A DNA stretch of 64,000 nt from Corallococcus sp. AS-1-6 (GTDB taxonomy: Bacteria; Myxococcota; Myxococcia; Myxococcales; Myxococcaceae). The notes under the pieces were generated by a model. That model did not search any database, was not told the DNA's origin, and saw only the letters and a program-made list of their open reading frames with translations. Shown piece by piece: positions 42,868 through 52,313 of the stretch (its first letter is position 1; each line of letters begins with the position of its first letter). A program made the position numbers and the translations under genes. Where the stretch lies: assembly GCF_020037015.1 (NCBI RefSeq), contig NZ_JAIQDE010000002.1, positions 248,001 through 312,000 on the forward strand, written 5' to 3'.

Positions 42868-44472
42868 CTACGGAGCCGGCGGGGTGAATACGACCTTGAT
42901 GGTGCCAAGCCCTTCGTTCCTGAACAGGTCCCTGACTGCATCAGCAACTTCGCGCTCCGCGAAATGCCACTGGATCGGCGTACCCTTGGCCGCCTTGAAT
43001 TGTCTCTTTGCTTGCTCAAGCATTCCGTCAGCGCCTCGGAACCAGGTTCTGAAACTCCCATCCTTGAGGAACCTGGAATAGCCCGGTCCCTTCGTTTCAA
43101 GGAGCACCCCCATCTTGAAGCCGTCGAACTTTACCTCCTGGACCTTGTAGACCTTCCCTGTCGGCGCCTCGGTGACCTGGGCCTGATACTTGCGAGATGC
43201 CTCGCTCATGCTTTCGCTGGCCGTCTCCCACCGCCCCGGGCCTTGCTCCCCCGGGGACGAGGGCTGCCCCGAACCCGCGCCGGTCCGCTGAAGGATGATG
43301 GCCGCCCCGGGCCCTCCACTCAAAACTGACACCGCGCGCCCCAGCGGCACCGAGACGCGCTCGATGACCAGCGCCCCCTGCACTGACAGTGAGAGCACCG
43401 GCACCGTGGCTTCCACGCCGGCAGCCATTCCCTTCAACGTTCGCGTCGTGACCGAGGCCGCGCCCCAGGTCGCGATGAAACTCGTCGCCAACCGCGAGAC
43501 CTCGCGGATCTGCTCGCCCTGCGTCATGTACCGGAAGCGCTCCCAGTACGCGGGCGACGACGCGATGAGAGCCCCCACGCCGGCCGGCAGGTTGCTCAGC
43601 GCCATGAGGCTGTCCATGGGGCGGGAGAGGGCCTGCCCCAGTGCGTGGTACAGCTCCACGAAGGCATCCTGTGCCCCATCCAGGGAGCGACCAATGACAT
43701 CCGCGTCGCTGTACACCTCGGCCAGAGGCCGCCAGTCCGAAGGCTGGAGTTGGGCATCGACCTGTCGAAAGACACCGCCCTTGCCGCTGTAGAAGCGCCC
43801 CAGTTCGAAGCCATGCGCGCGAAACGCGCCGTCCTTCCATTCGACCGGTGCCACCTTCTGCTGCGTGTTTCCAGTGAGGGCCCACGCGAGATAGCCATCC
43901 GGTCGGAGGACAGCCACCCGCTCCTGGGAGAAGCGATCCACCCGGCGCAGCAGTTCCTGTCGCGCGACTTCGCCGCCCTCCATCACCTCTCGCAGCAGGA
44001 AGCTCGCCGCCATGCGGGGCGGGAAGTTTCCCAGGGTCACGGGTTTCTGGATCAGTTGCCCAAGGAGCCGCGCTGCCTGCGTGGGTGTCATCCCCCCAAC
44101 CGCCAGGGGCCGCGCGTCCTGATCATCCAGGCCTGCGCCCACAAGGAGGTTCTCCCAGGCGTCTTGCCTCGTGTCCCGGTGAGCAAGGCTGCCGCCCACG
44201 GCCCCTGCGATTCCTCGCGAGCCCTCTCCCGCCGCTTTCTCCCTGACGTTCCGGTGGCGCGCCATCCGCTCTCGCGCCCTGGAAGTCGCGAGGGAGGTCC
44301 GCGACGAGGACTGAGTGGGAGGCACCTCCTCACGCGGCGAATGCGTCCACTCTGGCGCGGGGGATGGGCGCTCCGTGTAGCGCAGACTCGCGCCTGGACG
44401 AGGTGTGGGCGAAACCGAGGCGCAACCGGTCCCTATCACCGTGAGGGCCAGCAGAAGGACTTCAGCGCGCAT
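42868..44472 (-). CDS. Lipoprotein toxin with C-terminal Tox-REase-5 domain
   Basis: 534 aa. Signal peptide MRAEVLLLALTVIGTGCASV (lipobox TGC). A long N-terminal region of unknown fold (~60-400) includes a hydrophobic stretch near residues 350-390. The C-terminal ~110 residues are a restriction-endonuclease-fold toxin: KFDGFKMGVLLETKGPGY holds the D...E-x-K catalytic core, and IQWHFAEREVADAVRDLF follows. Tox-REase-5 domains are polymorphic-toxin nucleases. Unusually, it sits on a lipoprotein rather than an Rhs or T6SS carrier, which suggests contact delivery or outer-membrane exchange between kin. The immunity gene follows. Confidence 0.82.
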   Translation of the reverse strand: MRAEVLLLALTVIGTGCASVSPTPRPGASLRYTERPSPAPEWTHSPREEVPPTQSSSRTSLATSRARERMARHRNVREKAAGEGSRGIAGAVGGSLAHRDTRQDAWENLLVGAGLDDQDARPLAVGGMTPTQAARLLGQLIQKPVTLGNFPPRMAASFLLREVMEGGEVARQELLRRVDRFSQERVAVLRPDGYLAWALTGNTQQKVAPVEWKDGAFRAHGFELGRFYSGKGGVFRQVDAQLQPSDWRPLAEVYSDADVIGRSLDGAQDAFVELYHALGQALSRPMDSLMALSNLPAGVGALIASSPAYWERFRYMTQGEQIREVSRLATSFIATWGAASVTTRTLKGMAAGVEATVPVLSLSVQGALVIERVSVPLGRAVSVLSGGPGAAIILQRTGAGSGQPSSPGEQGPGRWETASESMSEASRKYQAQVTEAPTGKVYKVQEVKFDGFKMGVLLETKGPGYSRFLKDGSFRTWFRGADGMLEQAKRQFKAAKGTPIQWHFAEREVADAVRDLFRNEGLGTIKVVFTPPAP

Positions 44473-44572
44473 TGCCCACCCCTACGCCGGCAGTCTCCCG
44501 GCCGGGCTGCCCCGAGCGGGGTACGGTATCTCGCCGCGTAACGAAGCGAACTCTCCCGGAGGCAAAACTCTT

Positions 44573-47500
44573 TCAGCTCCCGATCAGGGGCGGCGTCTGG
44601 CCCAGTACCTCGATGAGTTCCGCGACCACCTGGACTGCGTCCTCCTCGACGACCTCAAGCACGATCGGCGCGTAGGCTGGGTTCGTGGGCTTCAGCGTGA
44701 TCTTCGTGTGTCGCCACGAGTCGCCGGCGCGGCCCTTTTCGCTCTCGTAGCGCTTCACCGTGTAGCGGTGCCCCGTCTCAGGGTCGGTGGCATCGCGAAG
44801 CTGGACAAGGACGGTGCGACCTTGCCGAGAACCCGTAACCGGGGCTGCGAAGAGGCAGTACGACCCGTCCTCGATGCCAGGCTCCATCGAGCGCCCGATG
44901 ACCTGCGCGACGAACATACCCGGTCGCAGCCGACGCTCGCTGTCCACCTCGACCCACTCGAAGTCGTCGTCGGCGACGTGCTGCGGGCCGCTGAACGCCC
45001 CGGCCGCCGCCTTGAGCGGCACGAGCGGCACACACTTCACGTACCGGTCCGCCGCGGCTCCATCGACCAGCCGCAGCTTCGACCGGGCGGCACTCGGCAG
45101 CGAGCCCTCGCTGGCTCGAAGGCGGCGGTACGCCTCCTCCGCCATCCAGGACGTCACCACCTTCTGGAAGGGCACGTCGTTCATGAAGCGAACGAAGATG
45201 TCCTCGTTCTGGTCCATGCGGTCGACGAAGAGCCGCTCGAGCACGTTCTTGAAGAGCAGCTCGAACTTGTCGCCCGGGTTCACCGCGGCCGCGCGACGCA
45301 AGCCGCCGTCGCCCATCGCGGCCTCGACGATCTGATCGAAGAAGAGCTGATCGGCCTGATTGAAGTCAGTCCCGAATCGTTCATTGACGACGTCAATGAG
45401 CTGCGAGAGCGGCACGGGCTGCTCACGCAGCACGCCGCTCCCCACCTCTGCCGGTCCATCGAGCTTCCGCGCCTCGCCGTCCTTGAGGGTGATCGACCCC
45501 TCGCTGATCTTCTGCAGGCGGTAGTACTCGAGCTTGACCTCGTCATCGAACTGGTAGCCCGTTCCACTGGCTCTACGCGGGAGCTTTGTCATGAAGTGAC
45601 GCAAGAACACGTAGAGGCGCTCGAGGTCCGAGTCCTGATACGGGATTACCTGGCTGAGGAAGCCGTATAGGTTCTGGAACGATTGCAGCTTGCCGCGCCA
45701 CAGCTCTGCCTCGTCGGGGCCCTCATCCGAGCGCGCCTTGAAGCGCGAGACTGCGGGATCGAGCGCCGCGTTCATCGCTTGGTGGTCAAGGGCGCTCTGC
45801 TTCTGCTTGGGCTTGAAGTATACCTCGCAGAACCGCGCGACCTCCTCGTCGAGGTAGATACCCGCCTCGTCAAGCTCGCCTTTGATCGCGTAGAGCCGCG
45901 CCGGGTCGACCTCGTCACCGATCTCCGCACCCTCGTAGTAGGTCTTGAACGCCTCGCGGATCTCGTCGCGGTCGTTCACGAAGTCGAGGACGAAGGTGTC
46001 CTCCTTGAGCGGGTGGATGCGGTTGAGCCGAGAGAGCGTCTGCACGGCCTGAATGCCGGCGAGCCGCTTGTCGACGTACATCGTGTGCAGGAGCGGCTGA
46101 TCAAAGCCGGTCTGGTACTTCTCCGCGACAAGGAGCACCTGGTACTCAGGCGAGGTGAAGCGCTCGGGCAACTCCTTCTCGCGGAGCCCGCCGTTCATCG
46201 CCTCCTCGGTGTACGAGACGTCGGCGAGCTTGTCGTCCTGCACGGCGCCGGAGAAGGCCACGAGCGACTTGATCGGGTAGCCCTTGTCCTTGATGTACTT
46301 GTCGAAGCTCTGCTTGTAGCGAACAGCTTCGAGCCGTGAACCGGTCACCACCATCGCCTTCGCGCGCCCGCCGATCTTGTGGCGCGTCACCGCGTGGAAG
46401 TGCTCGACCATCACCTCGGTCTTCTGGGCGATGTTGTGCGGATGGAGCTTGAGGAAGCGGGCCAGCGCGCGAGCCGCCTTCTTGCGCTCGACGTTCGGAT
46501 CATCCTCGCACGACTTCAGGAGCCGGAAGTAAGTCGCGTACGTCGTGTAGCTCTTGAGCACGTCGAGGATGAATCCCTCTTCGATCGCCTGGCGCATGGT
46601 GTACCGATGCGCGGGCTTGCCGCTGCGGCCGAACACCGCGAGCGTCTTGTGCTTCGGCGTGGCCGTGAAGGCGAAGAAGCTCAGGTTCGCCTGTCGGCCT
46701 CGCTTGGCCATGCTGCGGAACAGCTCCTCAAGATCTTCGCTGCCTTCCTCGGCGGCCCGCCTCTGCGCCTCCTTGCGGAGCGCCTCGCCGCCTAGCACCT
46801 CTTTCAGGTCCGTCGCGGTCTCGCCGCCCTGGGAGCTGTGCGCCTCGTCGATGACGACTGCGCAGCGCCGGGTCTGGAGCGTCCCCTCGCCGGCCTCGCC
46901 GCGCTCCTCGGCCATCTTGAGCAGTTGGCGTGAAACGAAGGGGAACTTCTGCAGCGTCGTGATGATGATCGGCACGGCGCTCTCGAGCGCCTCGGCGAGC
47001 TGGCGTGAACTCTCGTCGATCTTCTGCACGACGCCGCGCTTGTGCTCGAACTGGTAGATGTTGTCCTGGAGCTGCTGGTCGAGAACTACGCGATCGGTGA
47101 CTACGATGACGCTGTCGAAGACGCGCCGGTTGCTTTCGTCGTGCAGCGACGCGAGCCGGTGCGTGAGCCAAGCGATCGTGTTGCTCTTGCCGCTGCCGGC
47201 CGAGTGCTCGACGAGGTAGTTGTGCCCCGGACCTTCCGTGCGGGCAGACTCCACGAGAAAGCGCACCGCCTGGAGCTGGTGGTAGCGAGGGAAGACCATC
47301 TGCTCGGTCTTCACCTTTCGGCCCTGGTCGTCGCGCTTCTCGTCGACCTGCAGATGGAGGAAGCGCGCCAGCAGATCCAGAAAGCTGTCCCGCGCGAGCA
47401 CCTCTTCCCAGAGGTAGGCGGTGCGGTAGCTCCGGCCTTGCGGGTCGGAAGGGTTGCCCGCGCCGCCGCCATCGCCCTTGTTGAAGGGCAAGAAGTGGGT

Positions 47501-48127
47501 GGCATTGCCCGCGAGGCGCGTCGTCATGAGCACCGTGTCGGTGTCGACGGCAAAGTGCACGAGCGTGCGCTTCTTGAACTCGAAGAGGGTCTCGCGCGGA
47601 TCGCGGTCCTGTTTGTACTGCCGTCGAGCGTCCTCGACGGTCTGCCCGGTCATCTCGTTCTTCAGCTCGAGCGTCGCGATGGGGATGCCGTTCACGCTGA
47701 GCGTGACGTCGAGCGACTTCTCCGAGCGCGTCGAGAAGCGCAGTTGACGGGTCAGGCCGAGGCGGTTCTTGGCGTAGCGCTCCTCGAGCTCCGGGTTCAG
47801 CTCGTGCGCCGCCTTGAAGTAGGCGACGAAGAGCGTGCGCCCGTAGCACTTGAAGCCATGGCGCAGCGTCGCGAGCGAGCCGTTCGCGTCCATCCACTTG
47901 CAGAGGTCGGTGAGGATCTGCGCGCCCGTCTTCAGCCCGTGCAGCGCTTCGAGCTTCGCCCATTCCTTGGGCTGCGTGTCCTTGATGAAGTCGAGGACCA
48001 CGGACGGGAAGATGGCGCGCTCGCGGTCGAAGCCATCGCGCGAGATGGTGACGTAGCCGTGCCCAAGAAGGTGGTGCTCGATGACCGTCTCGAACGCGGC
48101 CTCGGAGTGTCGGGGCGTGCTTGTCAC
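44573..48127 (-). CDS. hsdR: Type I restriction enzyme HsdR with C-terminal S24 (LexA-like) peptidase domain
   Basis: 1184 aa, longer than usual HsdR (~1000-1050). Residues ~1-250 are the HSDR_N nuclease domain ([20 protein letters not shown] contains the E-x-K). The SF2 translocase follows: Walker [18 protein letters not shown] as [22 protein letters not shown], and [20 protein letters not shown]. Residues ~1035-1184 are an S24 peptidase domain: [20 protein letters not shown] with candidate Ser1080, and [10 protein letters not shown] with candidate Lys1125. GTG 48127 overlaps the RhuM stop (GTGA). The S24 domain suggests self-cleavage or regulated activity, as in LexA/UmuD. Confidence 0.92.
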   Translation of the reverse strand: MTSTPRHSEAAFETVIEHHLLGHGYVTISRDGFDRERAIFPSVVLDFIKDTQPKEWAKLEALHGLKTGAQILTDLCKWMDANGSLATLRHGFKCYGRTLFVAYFKAAHELNPELEERYAKNRLGLTRQLRFSTRSEKSLDVTLSVNGIPIATLELKNEMTGQTVEDARRQYKQDRDPRETLFEFKKRTLVHFAVDTDTVLMTTRLAGNATHFLPFNKGDGGGAGNPSDPQGRSYRTAYLWEEVLARDSFLDLLARFLHLQVDEKRDDQGRKVKTEQMVFPRYHQLQAVRFLVESARTEGPGHNYLVEHSAGSGKSNTIAWLTHRLASLHDESNRRVFDSVIVVTDRVVLDQQLQDNIYQFEHKRGVVQKIDESSRQLAEALESAVPIIITTLQKFPFVSRQLLKMAEERGEAGEGTLQTRRCAVVIDEAHSSQGGETATDLKEVLGGEALRKEAQRRAAEEGSEDLEELFRSMAKRGRQANLSFFAFTATPKHKTLAVFGRSGKPAHRYTMRQAIEEGFILDVLKSYTTYATYFRLLKSCEDDPNVERKKAARALARFLKLHPHNIAQKTEVMVEHFHAVTRHKIGGRAKAMVVTGSRLEAVRYKQSFDKYIKDKGYPIKSLVAFSGAVQDDKLADVSYTEEAMNGGLREKELPERFTSPEYQVLLVAEKYQTGFDQPLLHTMYVDKRLAGIQAVQTLSRLNRIHPLKEDTFVLDFVNDRDEIREAFKTYYEGAEIGDEVDPARLYAIKGELDEAGIYLDEEVARFCEVYFKPKQKQSALDHQAMNAALDPAVSRFKARSDEGPDEAELWRGKLQSFQNLYGFLSQVIPYQDSDLERLYVFLRHFMTKLPRRASGTGYQFDDEVKLEYYRLQKISEGSITLKDGEARKLDGPAEVGSGVLREQPVPLSQLIDVVNERFGTDFNQADQLFFDQIVEAAMGDGGLRRAAAVNPGDKFELLFKNVLERLFVDRMDQNEDIFVRFMNDVPFQKVVTSWMAEEAYRRLRASEGSLPSAARSKLRLVDGAAADRYVKCVPLVPLKAAAGAFSGPQHVADDDFEWVEVDSERRLRPGMFVAQVIGRSMEPGIEDGSYCLFAAPVTGSRQGRTVLVQLRDATDPETGHRYTVKRYESEKGRAGDSWRHTKITLKPTNPAYAPIVLEVVEEDAVQVVAELIEVLGQTPPLIGS

Positions 48128-49164
48128 GGTTCCTCCTTCCTCTTGCGGGGGCGCTTCGAATCGATGCGCTTCACCTCAGCCTCGAAGTCGCTCTCGAACT
48201 CGTGGTCCTGCCACACGCGGAACTTGGCGTACTGCTCCTCGGCGAGGCGCTTGGCCACCTCCGCGGAAACCTTGCCGGCGTTCGCGAGCACCTCGTACTC
48301 GTTGAACTGCAGGAACGCGTCGAGCTTCGCGACCCAGTGCGCCATCTTCATCGGGATTTGCCGCGCGGCCTGGTTCTCGGCGTAGTCGAGGTACATCGAC
48401 ACGATGCGCTCAAGTTCCTTGATCTCGCGCTCAATCATGTAGTTCTTGGCGACGCCGACATCGCTCTTGAGGATCTTCCCCTTGGGCGCGTTCTTCCAGG
48501 TGGTGAGCCCCATCGAGGGCTTCTGCGCGTCAGCGCGCTCGGCGATCAACTCCGCGGCGGTCTTGCCGGTGACCGCCCAGTGCAGCTTGTTCTGCACGGT
48601 CTTGAAAAACGTCTGCGTCGTCTCCGCGTGCTTGTCGTAGTCGATACTGCACTGCTCGTAGATGTCGGTAATCTTCAGGTAGAAGCGCCGCTCGCTGGCG
48701 CGGATCTCACGGATCCGTTCGAGCAGCTCGTCGAAGTAGTCTTTGCCGAAGCGCTTGTTCAGCTTGAGTCGCTCGTCGTCGAGGACGAAACCCTTGACGA
48801 TGAACTCGCGAAGGGTCTGCGTCGCCCAGATGCGGAACTGGGTGGCCTGAGTGCTGTTGACCCGGTAACCGACCGAGATGATCGCGTCGAGGTTGTAGAA
48901 CTCGATCTCGCGCCTAACCTCTCGATTTCCTTCGAGTTGAACTCTCCAAATTCTTCGGAGAGTTGCCTCCGGGGTCAGCTCCCCCGAGGCGTAGACCTCC
49001 TTCAGGTGATAGCTGACGGTGCGGATGTCGACGCCGAACAACTCGGCCATGCGTCGCTGGTCGAGCCAGAAGGTCTCGGACTCGTAGAGCACCTCGACGC
49101 GCACGGCGTCATCGGCGGTGCGGTAGAAGATCAGCTCTCCTTCCTGCGCGGTCTGGTCCGTCAC
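48124..49164 (-). CDS. rhuM: RhuM-family protein
   Basis: 346 aa. An N-terminal Bro-N/Fic-adjacent region ([19 protein letters not shown], then [25 protein letters not shown], an HTH-like segment) and the RhuM core ([30 protein letters not shown]). RhuM genes are frequent passengers of type I RM operons; the function is unknown, and the name comes from a Salmonella island. GTG 49164 overlaps the HNH gene's stop, and its own stop overlaps hsdR (GTGA). Confidence 0.88.
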   Translation of the reverse strand: MTDQTAQEGELIFYRTADDAVRVEVLYESETFWLDQRRMAELFGVDIRTVSYHLKEVYASGELTPEATLRRIWRVQLEGNREVRREIEFYNLDAIISVGYRVNSTQATQFRIWATQTLREFIVKGFVLDDERLKLNKRFGKDYFDELLERIREIRASERRFYLKITDIYEQCSIDYDKHAETTQTFFKTVQNKLHWAVTGKTAAELIAERADAQKPSMGLTTWKNAPKGKILKSDVGVAKNYMIEREIKELERIVSMYLDYAENQAARQIPMKMAHWVAKLDAFLQFNEYEVLANAGKVSAEVAKRLAEEQYAKFRVWQDHEFESDFEAEVKRIDSKRPRKRKEEP

Positions 49165-49844
49165 AGTTGCCCTCCGGGTCGCGCTTGGAGGTTCTCGTTG
49201 GCGTCGAAGCTGTTGGGGCAGGTGCCCACGAACGCCGCGCGCAGTCGTGACCGCATGTTTTCGTCGGCCGCGAAGACGGTCCACCAGATGGAGAACAGCC
49301 CGGTCGCAAGGGCGGTGTCCACGATCTGCTCGCGCAGTTCCACCGTGTCGTTCTGAGAGAGTCTGCGGTGTGCGTTGTTCGCCTTGCGCCAGGTTTCGAA
49401 TCGCTTGAGCCATCGAAGGTCTCTCTGCGTCGGAGGAACTGCCCCGCCGGGAACGCGGTCGAGTCCGACGAGCGCTGCGGATGCCTGAGCCTTGGCGCGA
49501 ACTGGTGCCGCGAGCGCGGAGTGCGGCGCGACCACCCCACCCGTGCGGTATTCGAACGCCCGAAGCGTGTTGTCACTATCGGGCCAAAGGTAGTCGTTGA
49601 CAGTGACCGGCGTGTCGCCTTTGCACGAGTTGCAGTTCACGCACGCGAGCAGGAAGTTCGACCACATCAGCGCCAGTGCGGGAACAAGCGACTTCGCCTG
49701 CACGTGCTCGACAGCGAGGTTCGTCGCGATGTACCGCTCGCAGTAGCTGCAATAGCGCCCAAGCCTCTGTTCGAGATCGGGCAGGGCCTCAGCGTAGTTC
49801 GTATACGTCGAGACAGGGGCTGTGCCCTTGTCAACCGGTCGCAT
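49161..49844 (-). CDS. ptuB: HNH endonuclease, Septu PtuB-like
   Basis: 227 aa. The HNH core is intact: RYCSYCERYI (first zinc Cys pair), LAVEHVQAKSLVP (catalytic His), and NFLLACVNCNSCKGD (second Cys pair and Asn). Downstream of an ABC/SMC-like ATPase with a 14-nt overlap this is the PtuA-PtuB (Septu) arrangement, in which the nuclease degrades phage DNA or host nucleic acid on activation. ATG 49844 follows GGGGGG; an earlier in-frame start at 49868 is possible. Confidence 0.78.
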   Translation of the reverse strand: MRPVDKGTAPVSTYTNYAEALPDLEQRLGRYCSYCERYIATNLAVEHVQAKSLVPALALMWSNFLLACVNCNSCKGDTPVTVNDYLWPDSDNTLRAFEYRTGGVVAPHSALAAPVRAKAQASAALVGLDRVPGGAVPPTQRDLRWLKRFETWRKANNAHRRLSQNDTVELREQIVDTALATGLFSIWWTVFAADENMRSRLRAAFVGTCPNSFDANENLQARPGGQL

Positions 49845-51057
49845 CGTCGCCCCCCGTCCGAGCTGCACGCTCCAGCTTCAGTTGCGCTTGGTAAGCAGGG
49901 TCGTCGCTGAAACGCACGGCAAGTTCGGCAAGTCGCTCTTCCGCCTTCTGCGCTTGGTCGGGCGCGTCTCGCAGCAGCCGGTAGTACTCCTCCGCGGCAT
50001 CCATCATCTCGAGGTAGCGCTCGCTCTTCTGCGGCACTTCGACCCCCATGACATGCTCGGCGATGTCCTCAACGCTACGGTTCGCGTATTCGCCGAACTC
50101 CTCGGGGTCGAGCGTGATCAACTCGCCCGATCGAAGCGACTGAATGATGAAAGGCGAGTGCGTTGTCGCGATGAACTGGATGTTCGGGAAGCTGGTGCGC
50201 AGCTTCTCGACGACCTCTCGCTGCCAACGTGGGTGGAGATGAAGCTCCAACTCATCAATGAGAACGACGCCATGCCCCGTAAGAGGGTTTTCCAGCTCCG
50301 GGTTCGCCAGCGCGAGGCGGCGCACTAGGTCGCCGAGCAAAGCGATGAAGGCACGCTCGCCGTCGGAGAGCTGCTGCAGTGAGATACGCGCACCAGCCTT
50401 CTTCACGGTCAGCCGCAGTGGATCCTCTTCGACTGCTACTTCAGAGAAGCCGTCGAGGAACTCGCTCAGCACTCGGTTGAACGCAGCCAACTCCGCGCTC
50501 TGCTGCCGGACCCACAGCCGGTAGCGAGCCATGAAGTCGCGGTAGTCGACCATACGGTTGGACAGCGCGCCGTGATGGGCGAGGCGCTGGCCCGTCGGCA
50601 GGTCCGTCGGCAGGGTTCTAGGCAGTCGATATCCTGCGCGATCGGTGGTGAAGTAGACGGCCACCGGGGCCTGGTCGTCTTCGCGCGTGGGGTCACCGTA
50701 GTTCTTTCGAATCTGCTCACGCACCGCGCTCGCCAGGCCGTGCGCTCGCACGCGTTGCGAGTTGGGACTGAAGGCGACGTCGTACTTCACCGGGATGCCG
50801 GCGCACGACACCTGCATTGCGAGCGCGGCTTCCGTCTGGCCCGCGTGAACGTCGTTCGCCGAGATCGTCCGCCCACTGCCGGCACTCAGCGAAAGGGCGC
50901 GAAGGAGACGCGCAAGCAGTAGCGCCAGACCGTCGAGCAGCGAACTCTTCCCGCGCCCATTGATTCCAGCGATCACGGTGAAGCGATCGGACAACTGGAA
51001 ACGCCGCTCTCCGGCGAACCCACGAAAGTTCGTGACCGTGAACTCGCGGACCTTCAT
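49831..51057 (-). CDS. ptuA: AAA/ABC-type ATPase, Septu PtuA-like
   Basis: 408 aa RecF/OLD-type ATPase. MKVREFTVTNFRGF opens the fold; Walker A FTVIAGINGRGKSSLLDG, ABC signature LQQLSDGERAFIALL, Walker B GVVLIDELELHLHP, and the switch His in FIATTHSPFIIQS. There is no TOPRIM domain, unlike OLD nucleases, so the nuclease is the neighbouring HNH protein. ATG 51057 overlaps the hsdS stop (ATGA), tying this pair into the RM operon. Confidence 0.8.
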   Translation of the reverse strand: MKVREFTVTNFRGFAGERRFQLSDRFTVIAGINGRGKSSLLDGLALLLARLLRALSLSAGSGRTISANDVHAGQTEAALAMQVSCAGIPVKYDVAFSPNSQRVRAHGLASAVREQIRKNYGDPTREDDQAPVAVYFTTDRAGYRLPRTLPTDLPTGQRLAHHGALSNRMVDYRDFMARYRLWVRQQSAELAAFNRVLSEFLDGFSEVAVEEDPLRLTVKKAGARISLQQLSDGERAFIALLGDLVRRLALANPELENPLTGHGVVLIDELELHLHPRWQREVVEKLRTSFPNIQFIATTHSPFIIQSLRSGELITLDPEEFGEYANRSVEDIAEHVMGVEVPQKSERYLEMMDAAEEYYRLLRDAPDQAQKAEERLAELAVRFSDDPAYQAQLKLERAARTGGDDATG

Positions 51058-52313
51058 GTCGCCGCCCCCACGTCGAGCTGGCCGGTCACCGCGGCCGCAA
51101 TGAGCGCGGAGCGGCGCTCCCGTAGAAGCGCGATCGTGCGCTCGGTTGCGGCGCGAACGGCGTCGAGCTTCGCGGTCTCGCGCGCGATGTGCTCGACGAT
51201 GGCGCGCTGCTCCTCCTGAGGCGGCACTGGCAGGTACACCTCGAAGAAGCCCTCGGGGTAGAGGCGAAGGCGCGAGGACCAGACGCCCTTCGAGTACCGG
51301 GTCACCTCCTGGGCGAACACCGGGAGGCGGACGAGCGCATCTATATAGGCGGGCGCGAGGCGCGGGCCGGGCTCGTAGACGTTGTAGGCGGGGCTGACGA
51401 TACCCTTCACCGGAGCAATGCCCATCGCGCCCATCCACGCCCAGAGCGTGTTGATCACGAGGTCGCCGGGCTCGCAGAGCTTGTAGCCCTCGTTCGTCTC
51501 GGCCTCGAACATGTTGACGTCCTTCTCGGACCGAGGCGTGACGCCTGTGAGGTGCGAGACGGTGAGCATCTCCTCTTCGCCGGTCGTCGAGCGCACGTCA
51601 CGCTCGCGAAAGAGCCAGCGCGCGCGTTCGATTTCCCAATGAGCTGGGAGTCCCCCCAGCCACGGCACGCCAGAGTCGCGCAACTTTACCTTCGGGTCGA
51701 GCCCGCGCGAGACGGCCGTAGCGATGATGGCTTTGCGCTTCTCGGCGAGCAGGTCGAGCAGGCGCTGCTTGGCAGCGACGAGCGCATCGAGCCGTACCGT
51801 CTGCCTCGACACACGGTCGACGATGGCGCGCTGCTCCTCAATCGGTGGCGCGGGGTACCTGACGACTCGCAGCTTCTCAGCCGGGAGGTGTTGAATCGTC
51901 GCGGCAGACGCTCGTGACGAGAAGAGGCCTGCCTCAACGGCCGCTCGCATCACGAGAACGAAGTACCGAGGGTCGTCCTTGTTGGTGGTCGGGCGAAGAC
52001 GATGCAGTGCCTTCTGGTAAAAGCACCGTCGATCGCTGTCCCAAATGGCGCAACGTCCGATCTCGCCACCTTCGCACATGAGGATGTCACCAGGACGCAG
52101 CGCGTAAAGCTCCTGCTCGCTGTCATCGAAGTCCATCTCGGGGAGATCATTGACGTTGATCCCATCCCACTGGACGTCGGTGTTCCGCAGATAGGGCGCG
52201 AGAAAACGCTTCGTGATCTGTCGCTCGTCCAACATCTTTCCGAGCTGAACTTCGTACCTCGCGTACACGGGCGGCGTACTCCAATGCGTGGGAACGCTAC
52301 CGAACCAGGTCAC
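51054..52313 (-). CDS. hsdS: Type I RM specificity subunit HsdS
   Basis: 419 aa with two target-recognition domains in tandem. The first starts at VTWFGSVPTHWS and ends with the conserved helix EEQRAIVDRVSRQTVRLDAL. The second starts at DSGVPWLGGLPAHWE and ends EEQRAIVEHIARETAKLDAV. The two repeated helices are the spacer coiled coils that set the length of the bipartite DNA site. GTG 52313 overlaps the hsdM stop (GTGA). The recognised sequence cannot be read by eye. Confidence 0.93.
   Translation of the reverse strand: MTWFGSVPTHWSTPPVYARYEVQLGKMLDERQITKRFLAPYLRNTDVQWDGINVNDLPEMDFDDSEQELYALRPGDILMCEGGEIGRCAIWDSDRRCFYQKALHRLRPTTNKDDPRYFVLVMRAAVEAGLFSSRASAATIQHLPAEKLRVVRYPAPPIEEQRAIVDRVSRQTVRLDALVAAKQRLLDLLAEKRKAIIATAVSRGLDPKVKLRDSGVPWLGGLPAHWEIERARWLFRERDVRSTTGEEEMLTVSHLTGVTPRSEKDVNMFEAETNEGYKLCEPGDLVINTLWAWMGAMGIAPVKGIVSPAYNVYEPGPRLAPAYIDALVRLPVFAQEVTRYSKGVWSSRLRLYPEGFFEVYLPVPPQEEQRAIVEHIARETAKLDAVRAATERTIALLRERRSALIAAAVTGQLDVGAAT

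Noticed and set aside
42105-44572. tRNA-derived att copy at the far side of the RM locus
   Set aside because: I looked for the 3' part of tRNA-Leu near the left edge of the locus and found no match by eye.
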